Made by a program: the position numbers and the translations under genes. The notes beneath the pieces were generated by a model. That model saw nothing but the letters and a program-made list of their open reading frames with translations. It had not been told where the DNA came from and searched no databases. A stretch of DNA of 64,000 nucleotides from Microbacterium sp. SLBN-146 (lineage in GTDB: Bacteria; Actinomycetota; Actinomycetes; Actinomycetales; Microbacteriaceae), in assembly GCF_006715145.1 (NCBI RefSeq), contig NZ_VFMR01000001.1, forward strand, positions 1,736,001 through 1,800,000. The letters run 5' to 3'. Below, one piece after another: positions 25,015 to 34,516 of the stretch (within the stretch, counting starts at the first letter, position 1; the number at the start of each line of letters is the position of its first letter).

Positions 25015-25488
25015 CTAGACGCCGACGCGCTGGTAGGCGTCGAGGCTGATGCCCTGGTCGAGCACGACCTTGGCCCACTCGCGGGCGGAGTGGAGGGAGT
25101 GGTCGCGGTAGTTGCCGCACTCGAGCGCCGAGACTCCCGGGATGTCGGCCTCGACGGCTTCCTCCGCGATGAAGCGCAGCGAGCCGTTCAGCGCGTCGAC
25201 GACGTCGGCGACCGACGGCTCGCCCCACATCAGCAGGTGGAAGCCCGTGCGGCATCCGAAGGGCGAGATGTCGATGACGCCGTCGATGCGGTCGCGGAGG
25301 AGCCCCGCGAGCATGTGCTCGAGCGTGTGGATGCCGGAGCTCGGGATCTCACCGGCGTTGGGCTGCACGAACCGCACGTCGAAGTTGGTGATCGTGCCGC
25401 CGGAGGGTCCGTGCTCGACACCGATGCGCCGGACGTAGGGGGCCAGCACGGCGGTGTGGTCCAGGGTGAAGCTCTCGATCTCGGCCAT
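25015..25488 (-). CDS. luxS: S-ribosylhomocysteine lyase
   Basis: A 157-residue LuxS. The HTLEHM motif gives His54, Glu57 and His58; Cys79 in FGCRTGF and Cys124 in LECGNY complete the metal site and catalytic Cys. It splits S-ribosylhomocysteine into homocysteine and DPD, the AI-2 precursor, within the activated methyl cycle. The start at 25488 has a perfect GAGGAGG ribosome site and overlaps the aminotransferase stop (TGATG). It ends the metQ-metN-metI-aminotransferase-luxS operon, so methionine salvage rather than signalling is the likely main task. Confidence 0.96.
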   Translation of the reverse strand: MAEIESFTLDHTAVLAPYVRRIGVEHGPSGGTITNFDVRFVQPNAGEIPSSGIHTLEHMLAGLLRDRIDGVIDISPFGCRTGFHLLMWGEPSVADVVDALNGSLRFIAEEAVEADIPGVSALECGNYRDHSLHSAREWAKVVLDQGISLDAYQRVGV

Positions 25489-26651
25489 CAGTTCCTCCTC
25501 GCGAACGCGCTCATGCGCTCGATCAATTCCATCAGGGTTTCGTCGTCCTGGACGAGTCCGAGCCGGATGTGTCCGCGCCCGCGCTCGCCGAATCCGTCTC
25601 CCGGCGCGACGGCGACCCGCGCCTCTTCGCGAAGCCGCGCCGCGAGCTCGACGGCGTCGCCCGGAACCCGCAGCCACACGAAGAACGAGCCCTCGGGTTC
25701 GATGACGTCCCACCCGCCCGCGCGCAGCCCGCTCACGACGAGATCGCGACGGCGCTCGTATACCTCGACCAGAGCGAGGGATGCCGCTTGGTCACCGCCG
25801 AGAGCCGCGGCCGCAGCATCCTGCGACGCGCCGAACATCGTGCTGAACGCGTGTGCCTGGTAGCGCTTCATGGCGTCGATGATGGACGGGTTGCCGGCGG
25901 CGAACCCGATGCGCCAACCGGCCATGCTGTAGGTCTTCGACAGCGTCTGCAGCTCGACGGTGCGCTCGAGGCCCGTGTCGACCGCGAGTGCCGACAGTGG
26001 TCGGCGCCCTCCGAACCCGAGCGACGAGTACGCGAAGTCGTGCGCGAACGCCGCGCCGATCCGCTCCGTGACGGCCAGCGCCCCTTCGAACGTCTCGCGG
26101 GTCGCGAGCGCGCCGGTCGGGTTGTTCGGGTAGTTGAGCATCAGGATGCTCGCGCGCTCGAGGTCGTCGAGCGCCTCGAACTGCGGCTGGTACCCCGGCT
26201 CGGCGAGCGGCAGCGGCACGATCCGGCCTCCCGCGAACCCAGCCGCCGACGTGTACATGGGGTACCCCGGGTCGGGGAGCACGATGTTCTCGCCCGGATC
26301 GGTGAGCGCGATGATCGCCGACATGAGGCCCTCGTGCGATCCATGGAAGATCGCGACACCGGCATCCGGATCGATGTCGACGCCGTGGTCGTCGCGGTAG
26401 CGCTGTGCGATCGCGATCCGCAGGGCAGGCCGACCCGCGTAGGACGGATAGCGGTGGTTGGCGGGATCGGCGACGGCCGCCTGCATCGCGCCGACGATCG
26501 CTTCGGGTGTCGGCAGGTCGGGGTTGCCCTTCGACACGTCGATCATGCGCGCGCCGGGCTCGAGCGAGAGCCGCGCGATTTCGCGGTCCATCGCGCCCCA
26601 GAAGTTCGGCGGGAGCACCTGCACGCGCGCGGCGGGGGTGAAGGATGCCAC
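25488..26651 (-). CDS. PLP-dependent class I/II aminotransferase
   Basis: A 387-residue fold-type I aminotransferase. It shows NYPNNPTG near residue 165, [10 protein letters not shown] with the cofactor Asp, and [18 protein letters not shown] with the Schiff-base Lys near residue 225, then an Arg for the substrate carboxylate in [11 protein letters not shown]. Length is standard. GTG at 26651 lies two bases downstream of the metI stop. Operon position suggests methionine/2-keto-4-methylthiobutyrate transamination, but a DapC-like role cannot be excluded. Confidence 0.85.
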   Translation of the reverse strand: MASFTPAARVQVLPPNFWGAMDREIARLSLEPGARMIDVSKGNPDLPTPEAIVGAMQAAVADPANHRYPSYAGRPALRIAIAQRYRDDHGVDIDPDAGVAIFHGSHEGLMSAIIALTDPGENIVLPDPGYPMYTSAAGFAGGRIVPLPLAEPGYQPQFEALDDLERASILMLNYPNNPTGALATRETFEGALAVTERIGAAFAHDFAYSSLGFGGRRPLSALAVDTGLERTVELQTLSKTYSMAGWRIGFAAGNPSIIDAMKRYQAHAFSTMFGASQDAAAAALGGDQAASLALVEVYERRRDLVVSGLRAGGWDVIEPEGSFFVWLRVPGDAVELAARLREEARVAVAPGDGFGERGRGHIRLGLVQDDETLMELIERMSAFARRN

Positions 26652-26653
26652 GC

Positions 26654-27322
26654 TCAGCGCCTCCGGTAGCGGCGGGCGATCGACGTGCCGATCATCTGGA
26701 TGCCCTGCACGAGCACGATCAGGGTGACGCACGTGAGCACCATCGCGAAGCCGTCATAGCGCTGGTAGCCGTACGAGAGCGCGAGGTCGCCGATGCCGCC
26801 CGCGCCGACGGTGCCGGCCATGGCGGTGGCGTCGATGAGTCCGACGGTCGCGATCGTGACGGCGAGGATGAGCGACCCTCGCGCTTCGGGAAGGAGGAAG
26901 CGCCAGAAGATCTGGAACGGCGAGGCTCCCATCGAGCGTGCGGCCTCGATGACGCCCTGTGGCACTTCGAGGAGCGAGTTCTCGACGAGACGGCCGATGT
27001 AGGGGGCGATCATGACGGTGAGCGGCACGATGGCCGCCCAGACGCCGATGCTCGTGCCGACGATGAACCGTGTGAAGGGGAGGATCGCGACGAGCAACAC
27101 GATGAACGGCAACGAGCGCACGATGTTGACGACGATCCCGAGCGCGATGTTGACCGCGCGGTTCTGCACGACACCGCCCGGGCGGGTGACGGCGAGGATC
27201 GTGCCGATCGCGATGCCGAGGATCGACCCGAGCACGAGCGAGACGCCGAGCATCTGCAGCGTTTCGCCGAGGGCCTTGAAGAAGATCTCCGGTGTGATGA
27301 GCGTGAAGCGTTCGTCGTTCAT
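26654..27322 (-). CDS. metI: Methionine ABC transporter permease
   Basis: A 222-residue permease of the MetI family with five helices. The coupling loop EVPQGVIEAARSMGASPFQI and the segment DATAMAGTVGAGGIGDLA near residue 165 are characteristic. It overlaps the metN stop by four bases. It forms the membrane channel with MetN and MetQ for D/L-methionine uptake. Confidence 0.93.
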   Translation of the reverse strand: MNDERFTLITPEIFFKALGETLQMLGVSLVLGSILGIAIGTILAVTRPGGVVQNRAVNIALGIVVNIVRSLPFIVLLVAILPFTRFIVGTSIGVWAAIVPLTVMIAPYIGRLVENSLLEVPQGVIEAARSMGASPFQIFWRFLLPEARGSLILAVTIATVGLIDATAMAGTVGAGGIGDLALSYGYQRYDGFAMVLTCVTLIVLVQGIQMIGTSIARRYRRR

Positions 27323-28350
27323 GCCGCGACCGCCTCGAGGCTCACGACGCGCGAGGAGAGATAGGCGCGAGCGGATGCCACGCGGTCGGCCGGCCCCGAC
27401 ACCTTCACGATCATCTGCCCGACCGTGTGCTCCTGGATCTCGGTCATGTCGGCGTGGAGCATGTTGACCGTCACGCCGTGGTCCGTGATGAGGTCGGAGA
27501 CGAGCGGCTGCGTGACCTGCTCGTCGAGCAGCAGAAGGCGCCAGAGGCCGTCGCCGCCGAGGTGCTCGACGACGCGGTGCGGGATCCCTTGCGGAACGAC
27601 GGTCGTGACGAAGTCGCGGGCGATGTCCGTCCGCGGGTGCAGGAAGGTCTCGAGCACGGAGCCCGTCTCGACGACCTCGCCTGCCGCCATGACGGCGACG
27701 TCGTGCGCGAGGTCCTTGATGACGTCCATTTCGTGCGTCACGACGAGGATCGTCGTGCCGTACTCGCGGTTGACGCTGCGGAGCAGGTCGATGATCTGCG
27801 TCGTCGTCGTGGGGTCGAGCGCGCTTGTCGCCTCGTCGGCCAGGAGGATCTTGGGATTGCGGGCGAGGGCGCGGGCGATGCCGACGCGCTGCTTCTGTCC
27901 GCCCGACAGCTCGCCCGCGAAGCTGTCGGCCTTCGCCGCGAGCCCGACGAACTCCAGCAGCTCATCAGCGCGGGCGCGGGCTTTCTCGGGCTTTACGCCG
28001 TCCAGGCGCAGCGGCATCGCGACGTTGTCGCGCACGCGCACCGTCTCGAGCAGATTGAACTGCTGGAAGATCATGCCGGTGTGCTTCTGCGCGTCGCGTA
28101 GCGCGCGTCCGCGGAGTCCGCCGATCTCGACACCGTCGACGACGACGCGTCCCGACGTGGGCTGCTCGAGCCCGTTGACCAGTCGGATGAGGGTCGACTT
28201 TCCCGCGCCCGAGTAGCCGATGACCCCGAAGATCGACCCCGGCGCGACGGTCAGAGAGACGCCGCGGAGGGCAGCCGTCTGGGCGGCCCTCCCGGGGAAC
28301 GTCTTCGACACGTCGTCGAAGACGACGGTGCCTTCCGGCTGTGGACTCAC
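27319..28350 (-). CDS. metN: Methionine ABC transporter ATPase
   Basis: A 343-residue ATPase. Walker A is GYSGAGKST near residue 45, the signature is LSGGQKQRVGIARAL, and Walker B is ILLADEATSALD. The C-terminal 90 residues are the NIL/ferredoxin-like domain (DHGVTVNMLHADMTEIQ), where methionine binds for transinhibition in known MetN proteins. GTG at 28350 overlaps metQ in a GTGA junction. Confidence 0.95.
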   Translation of the reverse strand: MSPQPEGTVVFDDVSKTFPGRAAQTAALRGVSLTVAPGSIFGVIGYSGAGKSTLIRLVNGLEQPTSGRVVVDGVEIGGLRGRALRDAQKHTGMIFQQFNLLETVRVRDNVAMPLRLDGVKPEKARARADELLEFVGLAAKADSFAGELSGGQKQRVGIARALARNPKILLADEATSALDPTTTTQIIDLLRSVNREYGTTILVVTHEMDVIKDLAHDVAVMAAGEVVETGSVLETFLHPRTDIARDFVTTVVPQGIPHRVVEHLGGDGLWRLLLLDEQVTQPLVSDLITDHGVTVNMLHADMTEIQEHTVGQMIVKVSGPADRVASARAYLSSRVVSLEAVAA

Positions 28351-29201
28351 TCGAACCAGGCCGGCAGGTTGTAGCCGTCGTACTGCGGGTTCGACGTGAT
28401 GTACTCGATGAACTCCGGCGACTCGTAGGCCGCCTTGATCGCGAGGGCCCACGGCGACTCGAGGTCGGCTTCGCGCACGGTCACGACGTTGGAGAACTCG
28501 ATCGGCTGGTCTTCCACCGCGAGGGCGTCGTCGTAGTCGAGTCCGCCGGCGATGATGAAGTTGCCCTGGATGGTCGCGTAGTCGACGTCCTGCAGAGCGG
28601 GAACCTGCTGTGCGTTCTCGATCGGGGTGATGTTCAGGTTCTTCGGGTTGTCGGTGATGATCGACAGGTCGGCCGTGTTGGGGTCATCGACGTCGTCGAA
28701 GTCGATCCAGCCCACGTCGCGGAGGATCAGCAGCCCGCGGTACAGGTTCGACGGCGAGTTCGGGACCGTGACGGTCGCGCCCTCGGGCACGTCGTCGAGC
28801 GACGTCTGCTTGCCCCCGAAGAGGCCCATCCGCGGCGTCGGGATCTGCACGAGCGGCGCGTTGGTGATGCCCTCCTGCTGGTTGACGAAGTCGAGATAGA
28901 CGGGGTGCTGCATGATGTTGGCGTCGATCTCGCCCGTCGAGACGGCGACGTTGACGACGATGCCGTCGGTGAAGTCGACGGTCTCGACCGTGTAGCCGTC
29001 CTCTTCGAGGATCGGGAGGATGCCGTCCTGGAACATCTCGAGGTACGGGCCGGGGTTGAATCCGATCGAGATCGCGGTCTTCTCCGCGGCATCCGAGCTG
29101 TTGGCGTCGGGGGTGGCGGTCGATCCGCCGCCGCACGCCGAGAGCGTGAGAGCGAGGGCGGCGGCGCCGGCAACGAGCAGCGCCGTGCGGGTCGTCTTCA
29201 T
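28347..29201 (-). CDS. metQ: Methionine-binding lipoprotein
   Basis: A 284-residue NlpA/MetQ-family lipoprotein. The signal peptide ends in the lipobox LSACGGG. IQHP-type pocket sequences are present (EIDANIMQHPVYLDFVNQQ), as are VPNSPSNLYRGLLIL and the C-terminal DGYNLPAWFE. It captures methionine for MetNI and is the first gene of the operon. I found no recognisable SAM riboswitch or S-box in the 250 bases upstream. Confidence 0.93.
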   Translation of the reverse strand: MKTTRTALLVAGAAALALTLSACGGGSTATPDANSSDAAEKTAISIGFNPGPYLEMFQDGILPILEEDGYTVETVDFTDGIVVNVAVSTGEIDANIMQHPVYLDFVNQQEGITNAPLVQIPTPRMGLFGGKQTSLDDVPEGATVTVPNSPSNLYRGLLILRDVGWIDFDDVDDPNTADLSIITDNPKNLNITPIENAQQVPALQDVDYATIQGNFIIAGGLDYDDALAVEDQPIEFSNVVTVREADLESPWALAIKAAYESPEFIEYITSNPQYDGYNLPAWFE

Positions 29202-29451
29202 GGGGTCCTCTTTCGCTGTGTGGGCGCGGCTCGACGGGTGGGGCTCGGGTGGACGCGCGCTGTCACGCTAACCGGGCGGGAGACGGGATGCGGATTCGGA
29301 GCGTCACACTGTTACGGACCGCCGTCATCGAGCTCTCCACAGGCGGTGCGCGCCCGCGCTTTGTGCACATGGGGGATTGTGCCCACTGCGGGTGAAGGGT
29401 CCCGCGTGTGAGGATGAGGGGGCCTGCTTCGGCGACGCGAACGGAGAGACG

Positions 29452-30489
29452 ATGACTGCACCCGGACACCCCGAGGAATCACCGGTGAGAGACGCGGGAA
29501 CGTCGTCGCTCCTGCGGGCCGCGATCTGGGTTGCGATCGGCGCGCTCATCGCCGCCGCGATCGTCTGCGTCGTCTGGCTCTTCGTCGGGTCGCAAGACGG
29601 CATCATCGGCAAGGCGTTCCTCACGATCCTGTTGCTCGTCGCCTTCTCCGGGGCCGCGATCCTCGATGCGCACCTCGCTCCGCGGCGTCCGGCATGGTTC
29701 GCGTTGTCGAGCATGATCGGCTGGGTCGCGCTCCTTCTGATCGGCGCCGTCATGATCTGGATGCCGGAACGCGCGTACTTCGCGAGCTTCACGCGCTTCA
29801 TCCAGTTCCTCCTCATCGTGCTCATCGTGCAGCTCGCGCTCCTGCACTTGCGACTGTTCGTCAAGGCGTCGCAGCGCTACGTCACGGGGTTCACGCGCAC
29901 GGTCACGGTCGTCACGATCGCCCTCGTCGTGGGGCTTGCCGCCCTGTTGATGGCCCCGCTCGTGCTGTGGGAGTACGTCGACTTCCGCGACCTGTACTGG
30001 CGCTTCGTCGTCGCCGCGGCGATCCTCGCTGCCGTCGGGTCGACGCTCATCCCGCTCGTCAACGTGCTCTTCGCGCCCAAGAAGGAGCGCGCCGCCACAC
30101 CGCCGTTCGCTCACGTTCCCGCGGCACCGATGGGGCATGCGCCCGCTCTCGCAGCGGGCGGCTACCCGCCGGCCGCTGACGCAGCCGCTCCCGAAGCGCA
30201 CGCCGGCGAACCCGAGCTTCTTCCGTGGCCCACGTACGTCGACGGCGTCACGCCGTTGCCGTACATGCCCGACGGGCAGCCCGACTGGGGCGCCTACTAC
30301 TCGGGCGACCCGTCACCGGGTGCCCAGGTGTTCGGTCCGATCCATCCTCCGGCTCCCGCTCCGCAGCCGGAGGCACCCCAGAACCATCCCGTGCCGCCTC
30401 AGCCGGGCTTCCAGAACTTCCCGCCGCCGCAGGCACCTCCGGGCTACGACGGGTTCCCGCCGCCCCCGCCGTTGCCGCCGCGTCCGTAG
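29452..30489 (+). CDS. Membrane protein with proline-rich C-terminal tail
   Basis: A 345-residue protein with about six helices in the first 210 residues, such as IWVAIGALIAAAIVCVVWLF and FIQFLLIVLIVQLALLHLRL. Then comes a cytoplasmic tail of about 130 residues very rich in Pro, Gly, Ala and Tyr. The tail could be a docking platform, but no family was recognised. GGAGAG before ATG 29452 supports the start. It is convergent with the oxidoreductase, with a shared hairpin terminator between. Confidence 0.65.
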   Translation: MTAPGHPEESPVRDAGTSSLLRAAIWVAIGALIAAAIVCVVWLFVGSQDGIIGKAFLTILLLVAFSGAAILDAHLAPRRPAWFALSSMIGWVALLLIGAVMIWMPERAYFASFTRFIQFLLIVLIVQLALLHLRLFVKASQRYVTGFTRTVTVVTIALVVGLAALLMAPLVLWEYVDFRDLYWRFVVAAAILAAVGSTLIPLVNVLFAPKKERAATPPFAHVPAAPMGHAPALAAGGYPPAADAAAPEAHAGEPELLPWPTYVDGVTPLPYMPDGQPDWGAYYSGDPSPGAQVFGPIHPPAPAPQPEAPQNHPVPPQPGFQNFPPPQAPPGYDGFPPPPPLPPRP

Positions 30490-30498
30490 GGGTACGAC

Positions 30499-30531
30499 CT
30501 GACGGATGCCGCGGGCCGTGGCATCCGTCAG
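30499..30531. terminator. Bidirectional terminator hairpin
   Basis: CTGACGGATGCC (30499-30510) pairs perfectly with GGCATCCGTCAG (30520-30531). It lies between two convergent stop codons and contains the GGATGCC/GGCATCC words seen repeatedly in this genome. Confidence 0.75.
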
Positions 30532-30533
30532 AT

Positions 30534-32138
30534 TCAGCGCTCGAGCATCTCCAGCGCTGCCATCGCCGCGTTGTGCCCGCCGATGCCGCTGACGGCACCG
30601 CCGCGGCGGGCACCGGAGCCGCACAGCAGGATCGCGGCGTGCGGCGTCGCAACGCCCCATCGCTCCGCGGGGGTGCGGAGAGGCTCGTCGTCTTCAGCCC
30701 ACGGCCACGACAGCGAGCCGTGGAAGATGTCGCCGCCCGCCATCCCGAGCGACTGCTCGAGGTCTGCCGTCGTCTTCGCTTCGATGCAGGGCGACCCATC
30801 GGGGGCCTGGAAGACGACGTCCGCGATCGGTTCGGCGAGCACGCTGTCGAGCGAGCGCTGCGCGGCGGCGAGCAGCTCCTCGCGCAGTTCGTCGCGGTGG
30901 GCGCCTTCCGCAAGGCGATGGGGCACCTGCAGTCCGAACAGGGTCAGGGTCTGGGCTCCCGATGCCCGCAGCTCTGGCCCGAGGATCGTCGGGTCCGTCA
31001 GGGAGTGGCAGTAGATCTCTGCGGGGAGCGGATGCGGGATGCCGCCCGCCGCCGCCGTCGCATAGGCGTCGTCGAGCTGGGTCATCGTCTCGTTGATGTG
31101 GAAGGTGCCCGCGAAGGTGGCCTCGGGGGCCACGCGTTCGTCGCGCAGGCGCGGCAGCCGCTTCAGGAGCATGTTGACCTTCACCTGCGCGCCCTCGGGA
31201 AGCTCCGACGAGACGGGGTCGGCGCCACTTGCGCCGCCCTCGCCCAGGAGGCGATCGAGAACGGCGGGTCCGACGCCGCTCAGCACGACCCGCCCGTGCA
31301 GCGTCTGCGTGCGGTCGCCGTCGGCGACGACGACCTCGCCGTCGGGCGACAGCGATAGCACCTCGGCACCCGTGCGGATCTCGGCGCCGGCCGCGCGGGC
31401 GGCGCGCTCGATCTCGGCCGTCACGCGTCCCATTCCGCCGACGGGCACGTCCCAGTCGCCCGTCCCGCCGCCGATCACGTGGTACAGGAAGCAGCGGTTC
31501 TGGCGCAGGCTCGGGTCGTCGGCGCTCGAGAAGGTGCCGATGAGCCCGTCGGTCAGCGCGATGCCACGGGCGAGGTCGGTCTCGAGCGATGTGCGCAGCA
31601 CCGCGCCGAGCGGATTCTCGAACACATCGGCCCACAGCCCGTCGTCACCGACGAGGCGCTTGACATCGCTCCGGCGGGCGAGCGGTTCCAGCACGGTCGG
31701 GAAGAGCGTGCGGGCGAGCGGATCGATGCGGGTGTAGAAGTCGGCGAAACGCTGCGCCTCGCCCGGATCGCCGGTGGCGTCGAGGAACGACGCAGCGGTG
31801 GCGGCGGCATCCCCCGTGTCGACCAGGATGCCGCGCGTGGGATCCGACGGAACCGGTGTGTACGACGAATAGCGGCGGCGGAGCAGATCGATCGAGAGGC
31901 CCAGGTCGTCGATGATGCGGCGGGGGAGGAGGCTCACAAGGTACGAGTAGCGGGACAGGCGCGCGTCGACGCCCTCCCATGGGCGTTCCGAGACCGCCGC
32001 GCCACCGACGTGGTCGAGGCGCTCGAGGACCACGACCGAACGGCCGGCGCGGGCGAGGTACGCGGCGGCGACGAGGGCATTGTGCCCGCCTCCGATGATG
32101 ATGACGTCATGGGTGCGGGAGAGGACTGCGTCGGCCAT
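30534..32138 (-). CDS. FAD-dependent phytoene desaturase-like oxidoreductase
   Basis: A 534-residue flavoprotein. The N-terminal dinucleotide-binding motif is IIIGGGHNALVAAAYLARAG, with VVVLERLDHVGGAAVSE completing the Rossmann unit. PVGGMGRVTAEIERAARAAG near residue 230 and the C-terminal AILLCGSGARRGGAVSGIGG fit the CrtI/all-trans-retinol saturase-like class. No carotenoid genes are nearby, so the substrate is unknown. Confidence 0.82.
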   Translation of the reverse strand: MADAVLSRTHDVIIIGGGHNALVAAAYLARAGRSVVVLERLDHVGGAAVSERPWEGVDARLSRYSYLVSLLPRRIIDDLGLSIDLLRRRYSSYTPVPSDPTRGILVDTGDAAATAASFLDATGDPGEAQRFADFYTRIDPLARTLFPTVLEPLARRSDVKRLVGDDGLWADVFENPLGAVLRTSLETDLARGIALTDGLIGTFSSADDPSLRQNRCFLYHVIGGGTGDWDVPVGGMGRVTAEIERAARAAGAEIRTGAEVLSLSPDGEVVVADGDRTQTLHGRVVLSGVGPAVLDRLLGEGGASGADPVSSELPEGAQVKVNMLLKRLPRLRDERVAPEATFAGTFHINETMTQLDDAYATAAAGGIPHPLPAEIYCHSLTDPTILGPELRASGAQTLTLFGLQVPHRLAEGAHRDELREELLAAAQRSLDSVLAEPIADVVFQAPDGSPCIEAKTTADLEQSLGMAGGDIFHGSLSWPWAEDDEPLRTPAERWGVATPHAAILLCGSGARRGGAVSGIGGHNAAMAALEMLER

Positions 32139-32192
32139 CCCTCCACGCTACCCGGGCCTCCAGGGCGGAGTAGTGGCCGGTAGCGTGGAGGC

Positions 32193-32984
32193 ATGCCTGC
32201 ACCCAGTGAGCTCGAGACCCTCGCCGTCGAGATCGCGCGGGAGGCCGGTGAGCTGGCGCGACGGCGACGGACCGAGGGCGTCGCGATCGCGGCGACGAAG
32301 TCGGCGCTCGCCGACATCGTGACGGAGGCCGATCGTGAGGTCGAGGATCTCATCCGTCGGCGGATCGCCGAAGCGCGGCCCGACGACGGGTTCCTCGGCG
32401 AGGAGTCCGGCGCGGAGCGCGGTGCGAGTGGGATCACCTGGGTCGTCGATCCGATCGACGGGACCGTCAACTACGCGTACGGGATCCCCGTCTACGCCGT
32501 GAGCATCGCCGCCGTGCAGGGCGAGCCGGTTGCGGGGGAGTGGGAGGCGCTTGCGGGCGCCGTCCTCAACCCCGCGTCGGGCGAGCTCTTCCGCGCGTCG
32601 CTCGGAGGAGGCACCTGGCTCGGCGACGTGCGGGTCGAGGTCTCCGAGGTCACGGACGCGGGAGCCCTGCTCGGCACGGGGTTCGGGTACGACCCGGCGA
32701 CGCATGCGGCCGATCTCGCCCGCGTCGCCCGGGTCATGCCGATTGCGCGCGACGTCCGGCGGGCGGGAGCCGCCGCGCTGGATCTCGCATACGTCGCCGC
32801 GGGCAAGCTCGATGGCTACTTCGAGCGCGGACTGCAGCCGTGGGACCACGCTGCCGGTGCGCTGCTCGTGACCGAGGCCGGTGGACGCGTGGCGGTCGAC
32901 GACGTCGACGCCATCGGCCGCAGGCTCGTCGTGGCGGCAGGGCCGGCGCTCTTCGAGAGGCTTCTCGCCGTGGCATCCGACTGA
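32193..32984 (+). CDS. Inositol monophosphatase family protein
   Basis: A 263-residue phosphatase. The metal site is complete: Glu in FLGEESG near residue 70, WVVDPIDGTVNY near residue 87, and WDHAAGALLVTEAGG near residue 215. It hydrolyses a phosphate monoester such as inositol 1-phosphate, with Mg2+. A GGAGG ribosome site precedes ATG. Divergent from the oxidoreductase gene. Confidence 0.92.
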   Translation: MPAPSELETLAVEIAREAGELARRRRTEGVAIAATKSALADIVTEADREVEDLIRRRIAEARPDDGFLGEESGAERGASGITWVVDPIDGTVNYAYGIPVYAVSIAAVQGEPVAGEWEALAGAVLNPASGELFRASLGGGTWLGDVRVEVSEVTDAGALLGTGFGYDPATHAADLARVARVMPIARDVRRAGAAALDLAYVAAGKLDGYFERGLQPWDHAAGALLVTEAGGRVAVDDVDAIGRRLVVAAGPALFERLLAVASD

Positions 32985-33038
32985 GTGGACTCGCCCCGCC
33001 GCGTACATGGCGCTCTCAGGTGGTGCGGGGTATGGTGG

Positions 33039-33054
33039 GTTACCTGATCGTTAC
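33039..33054 (+). promoter_or_regulatory. MtrA-like direct repeat
   Basis: GTTAC (33039-33043), six bases, GTTAC (33050-33054). This GTnAC-n6-GTnAC arrangement is the pattern bound by MtrA and related OmpR-type regulators in actinobacteria, which control cell-wall hydrolase genes such as the M23 peptidase encoded 78 bases downstream. A GC-rich hairpin (33059-33084) follows. Confidence 0.5.
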
Positions 33055-33131
33055 TTTTGCCCGCGTACGCTTCTGCGAGCGGGCGAAGAGATCGCAGCCC
33101 GAAGCACGTGCTACCGCCCTTTCCCCCGAGG

Positions 33132-34451
33132 GTGGATGACCCGAGAGTTCCCTGCGCATTGCCGTTTGAATCCCCCCTGGCCGAGCCCGCCCGCACGCGG
33201 CGTTCGATCCGCAACACCCCCGCGCCCGTTCCGGCGCACGGTGAAGCCACCCCAGATGCGGCTGTCGCTCCCCTCGTGGTCGAAGCCGCTGTCGTCGCCA
33301 CCGCGATCGCTGCCGCTGATGGCGTGACGGATGCCGCAGCTGTCCTCCCCGCAACGCCGGCCGCGTCGCTGCCTCCGATGTCCCGCCGCGCCGCGCGCGC
33401 TGCTGCGGCGGCAGCCGCGGCGACGATCGCCGAGCCTGTCCGCGTCGCCGCCGAGCCGTTCGAACTTATCGAGCCGCCCGTCGAGACCGACCCCGTCGTG
33501 GCGGACGTCCCGGCCGCAGAGACCGACTCCGAGCCGTTGTCGGAGGCTGAGTCCGAAGCCGCCGACGCCTTCGAAGCCGCAGCCCGCCTCTTCGCTTTCA
33601 CCGGCGAGACCACGATCGTCACGGAGAAGCCCGAGTCCGCGGCATCCGCTGACGACGACATGGCTGAAGCCGTTGCCGCTCATGCCGCAGCACGCGGGAC
33701 TCGGCGTCGCCGAGGACTCGTCGCCTTCCAGCGCATCACGGCCGCGTCGTTCTCGATCGGTGTCATGGGTGTCGTCGGCCTTCTGACCGTCGGCCTCACG
33801 ACTCCCGCCGAGGCCGTCGCGTCGAGCGTGAACGGTGAGGCCACCGTCTCGGTGCGCGCACCGATCGCCGATGAGGCCGAGGCTTCCGACGCCGCCGATG
33901 AGATCCAGGCGTACGTCGCCCCGTCGAGCGTCGAGAACGTCGATCTCTCGCGCCACGAGAGCTATTCGACGATGACGATGGCCGAGCTCGCCGCGGAGTC
34001 GGGCATCAAGAACGTCTCCAACTTCTTCGTCAACGACCCCAACGCTGCGATCCAGTGGCCGTTCGCTGTCGGTGTGCCGATCACGTACGGCTTCGGCATG
34101 CGGTCGGGCGCGATGCACAACGGCGTCGACTTCGTTCCTGGCGCCGGTGCCCCGATCCAGGCGATCGCCGATGGCACGGTGCGGGTCGCGACCAACTCGG
34201 GCGGCGGCTACGGCGTGCACGTCATCATCGACCACGTCATCGACGGCGAACTCGTCTCGAGCCACTATGCGCACATGATCACGGGTTCGATCGAGGTGTC
34301 CGAGGGCCAGCAGGTCACGGTGGGAACCGTGCTCGGTCGCACCGGCAACACGGGCCGCTCGTTCGGTGCTCACACGCACTTCGAGATCCTGCTGAACGGC
34401 ACCACGCCGATCGACCCGATCCCGTGGCTGCGGCAGCACGCAGGCGGTTGA
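33132..34451 (+). CDS. M23 family (LytM-type) peptidoglycan peptidase
   Basis: A 439-residue protein. A long Ala/Pro/Glu-rich cytoplasmic N-terminus (about 1-195) is followed by one transmembrane segment near 205-230 (FSIGVMGVVGLLTVGLTTP). A linker follows, then an M23 domain at about 310-435. The zinc ligands are in HNGVDFVPG and HTHFE, with SHYAHM between. It should cleave peptide cross-links in the wall. The start GTG 33132 is tentative; TTG 33057 is upstream in the same frame. Confidence 0.83.
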   Translation: MDDPRVPCALPFESPLAEPARTRRSIRNTPAPVPAHGEATPDAAVAPLVVEAAVVATAIAAADGVTDAAAVLPATPAASLPPMSRRAARAAAAAAAATIAEPVRVAAEPFELIEPPVETDPVVADVPAAETDSEPLSEAESEAADAFEAAARLFAFTGETTIVTEKPESAASADDDMAEAVAAHAAARGTRRRRGLVAFQRITAASFSIGVMGVVGLLTVGLTTPAEAVASSVNGEATVSVRAPIADEAEASDAADEIQAYVAPSSVENVDLSRHESYSTMTMAELAAESGIKNVSNFFVNDPNAAIQWPFAVGVPITYGFGMRSGAMHNGVDFVPGAGAPIQAIADGTVRVATNSGGGYGVHVIIDHVIDGELVSSHYAHMITGSIEVSEGQQVTVGTVLGRTGNTGRSFGAHTHFEILLNGTTPIDPIPWLRQHAGG

Positions 34452-34459
34452 CACCGATT

Positions 34460-34480
34460 CAGAGCGGGCGGGTTGCTCTG
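34460..34480 (+). terminator. Terminator of M23 peptidase gene
   Basis: CAGAGC and GCTCTG flank a nine-base loop, followed by a pyrimidine-rich run with scattered T. The extended -10 of the tRNA unit overlaps its downstream side. Confidence 0.45.
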
Positions 34481-34487
34481 ATATCCT
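34479..34487 (+). promoter_or_regulatory. Extended -10 of tRNA-Thr/tRNA-Met unit
   Basis: TGATATCCT carries the TGn extension and a TATCCT hexamer. Transcription would begin near 34494, about 23 bases before tRNA-Thr. No convincing -35 is seen. Confidence 0.35.
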
Positions 34488-34516
34488 CTTCTAGTTGCCT
34501 GCACGCAGGCAGCCAC

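Noticed and set aside
29202-29451. SAM riboswitch before metQ
   Set aside because: Looked for because of the methionine operon, but no recognisable S-box, SAM-II or SAM-IV pattern was seen; a covariance-model search would settle it.
33001-33131. Cyclic di-AMP riboswitch before the M23 peptidase
   Set aside because: Such switches precede wall hydrolases in some actinobacteria, but only a simple hairpin and an MtrA-like box are visible here.
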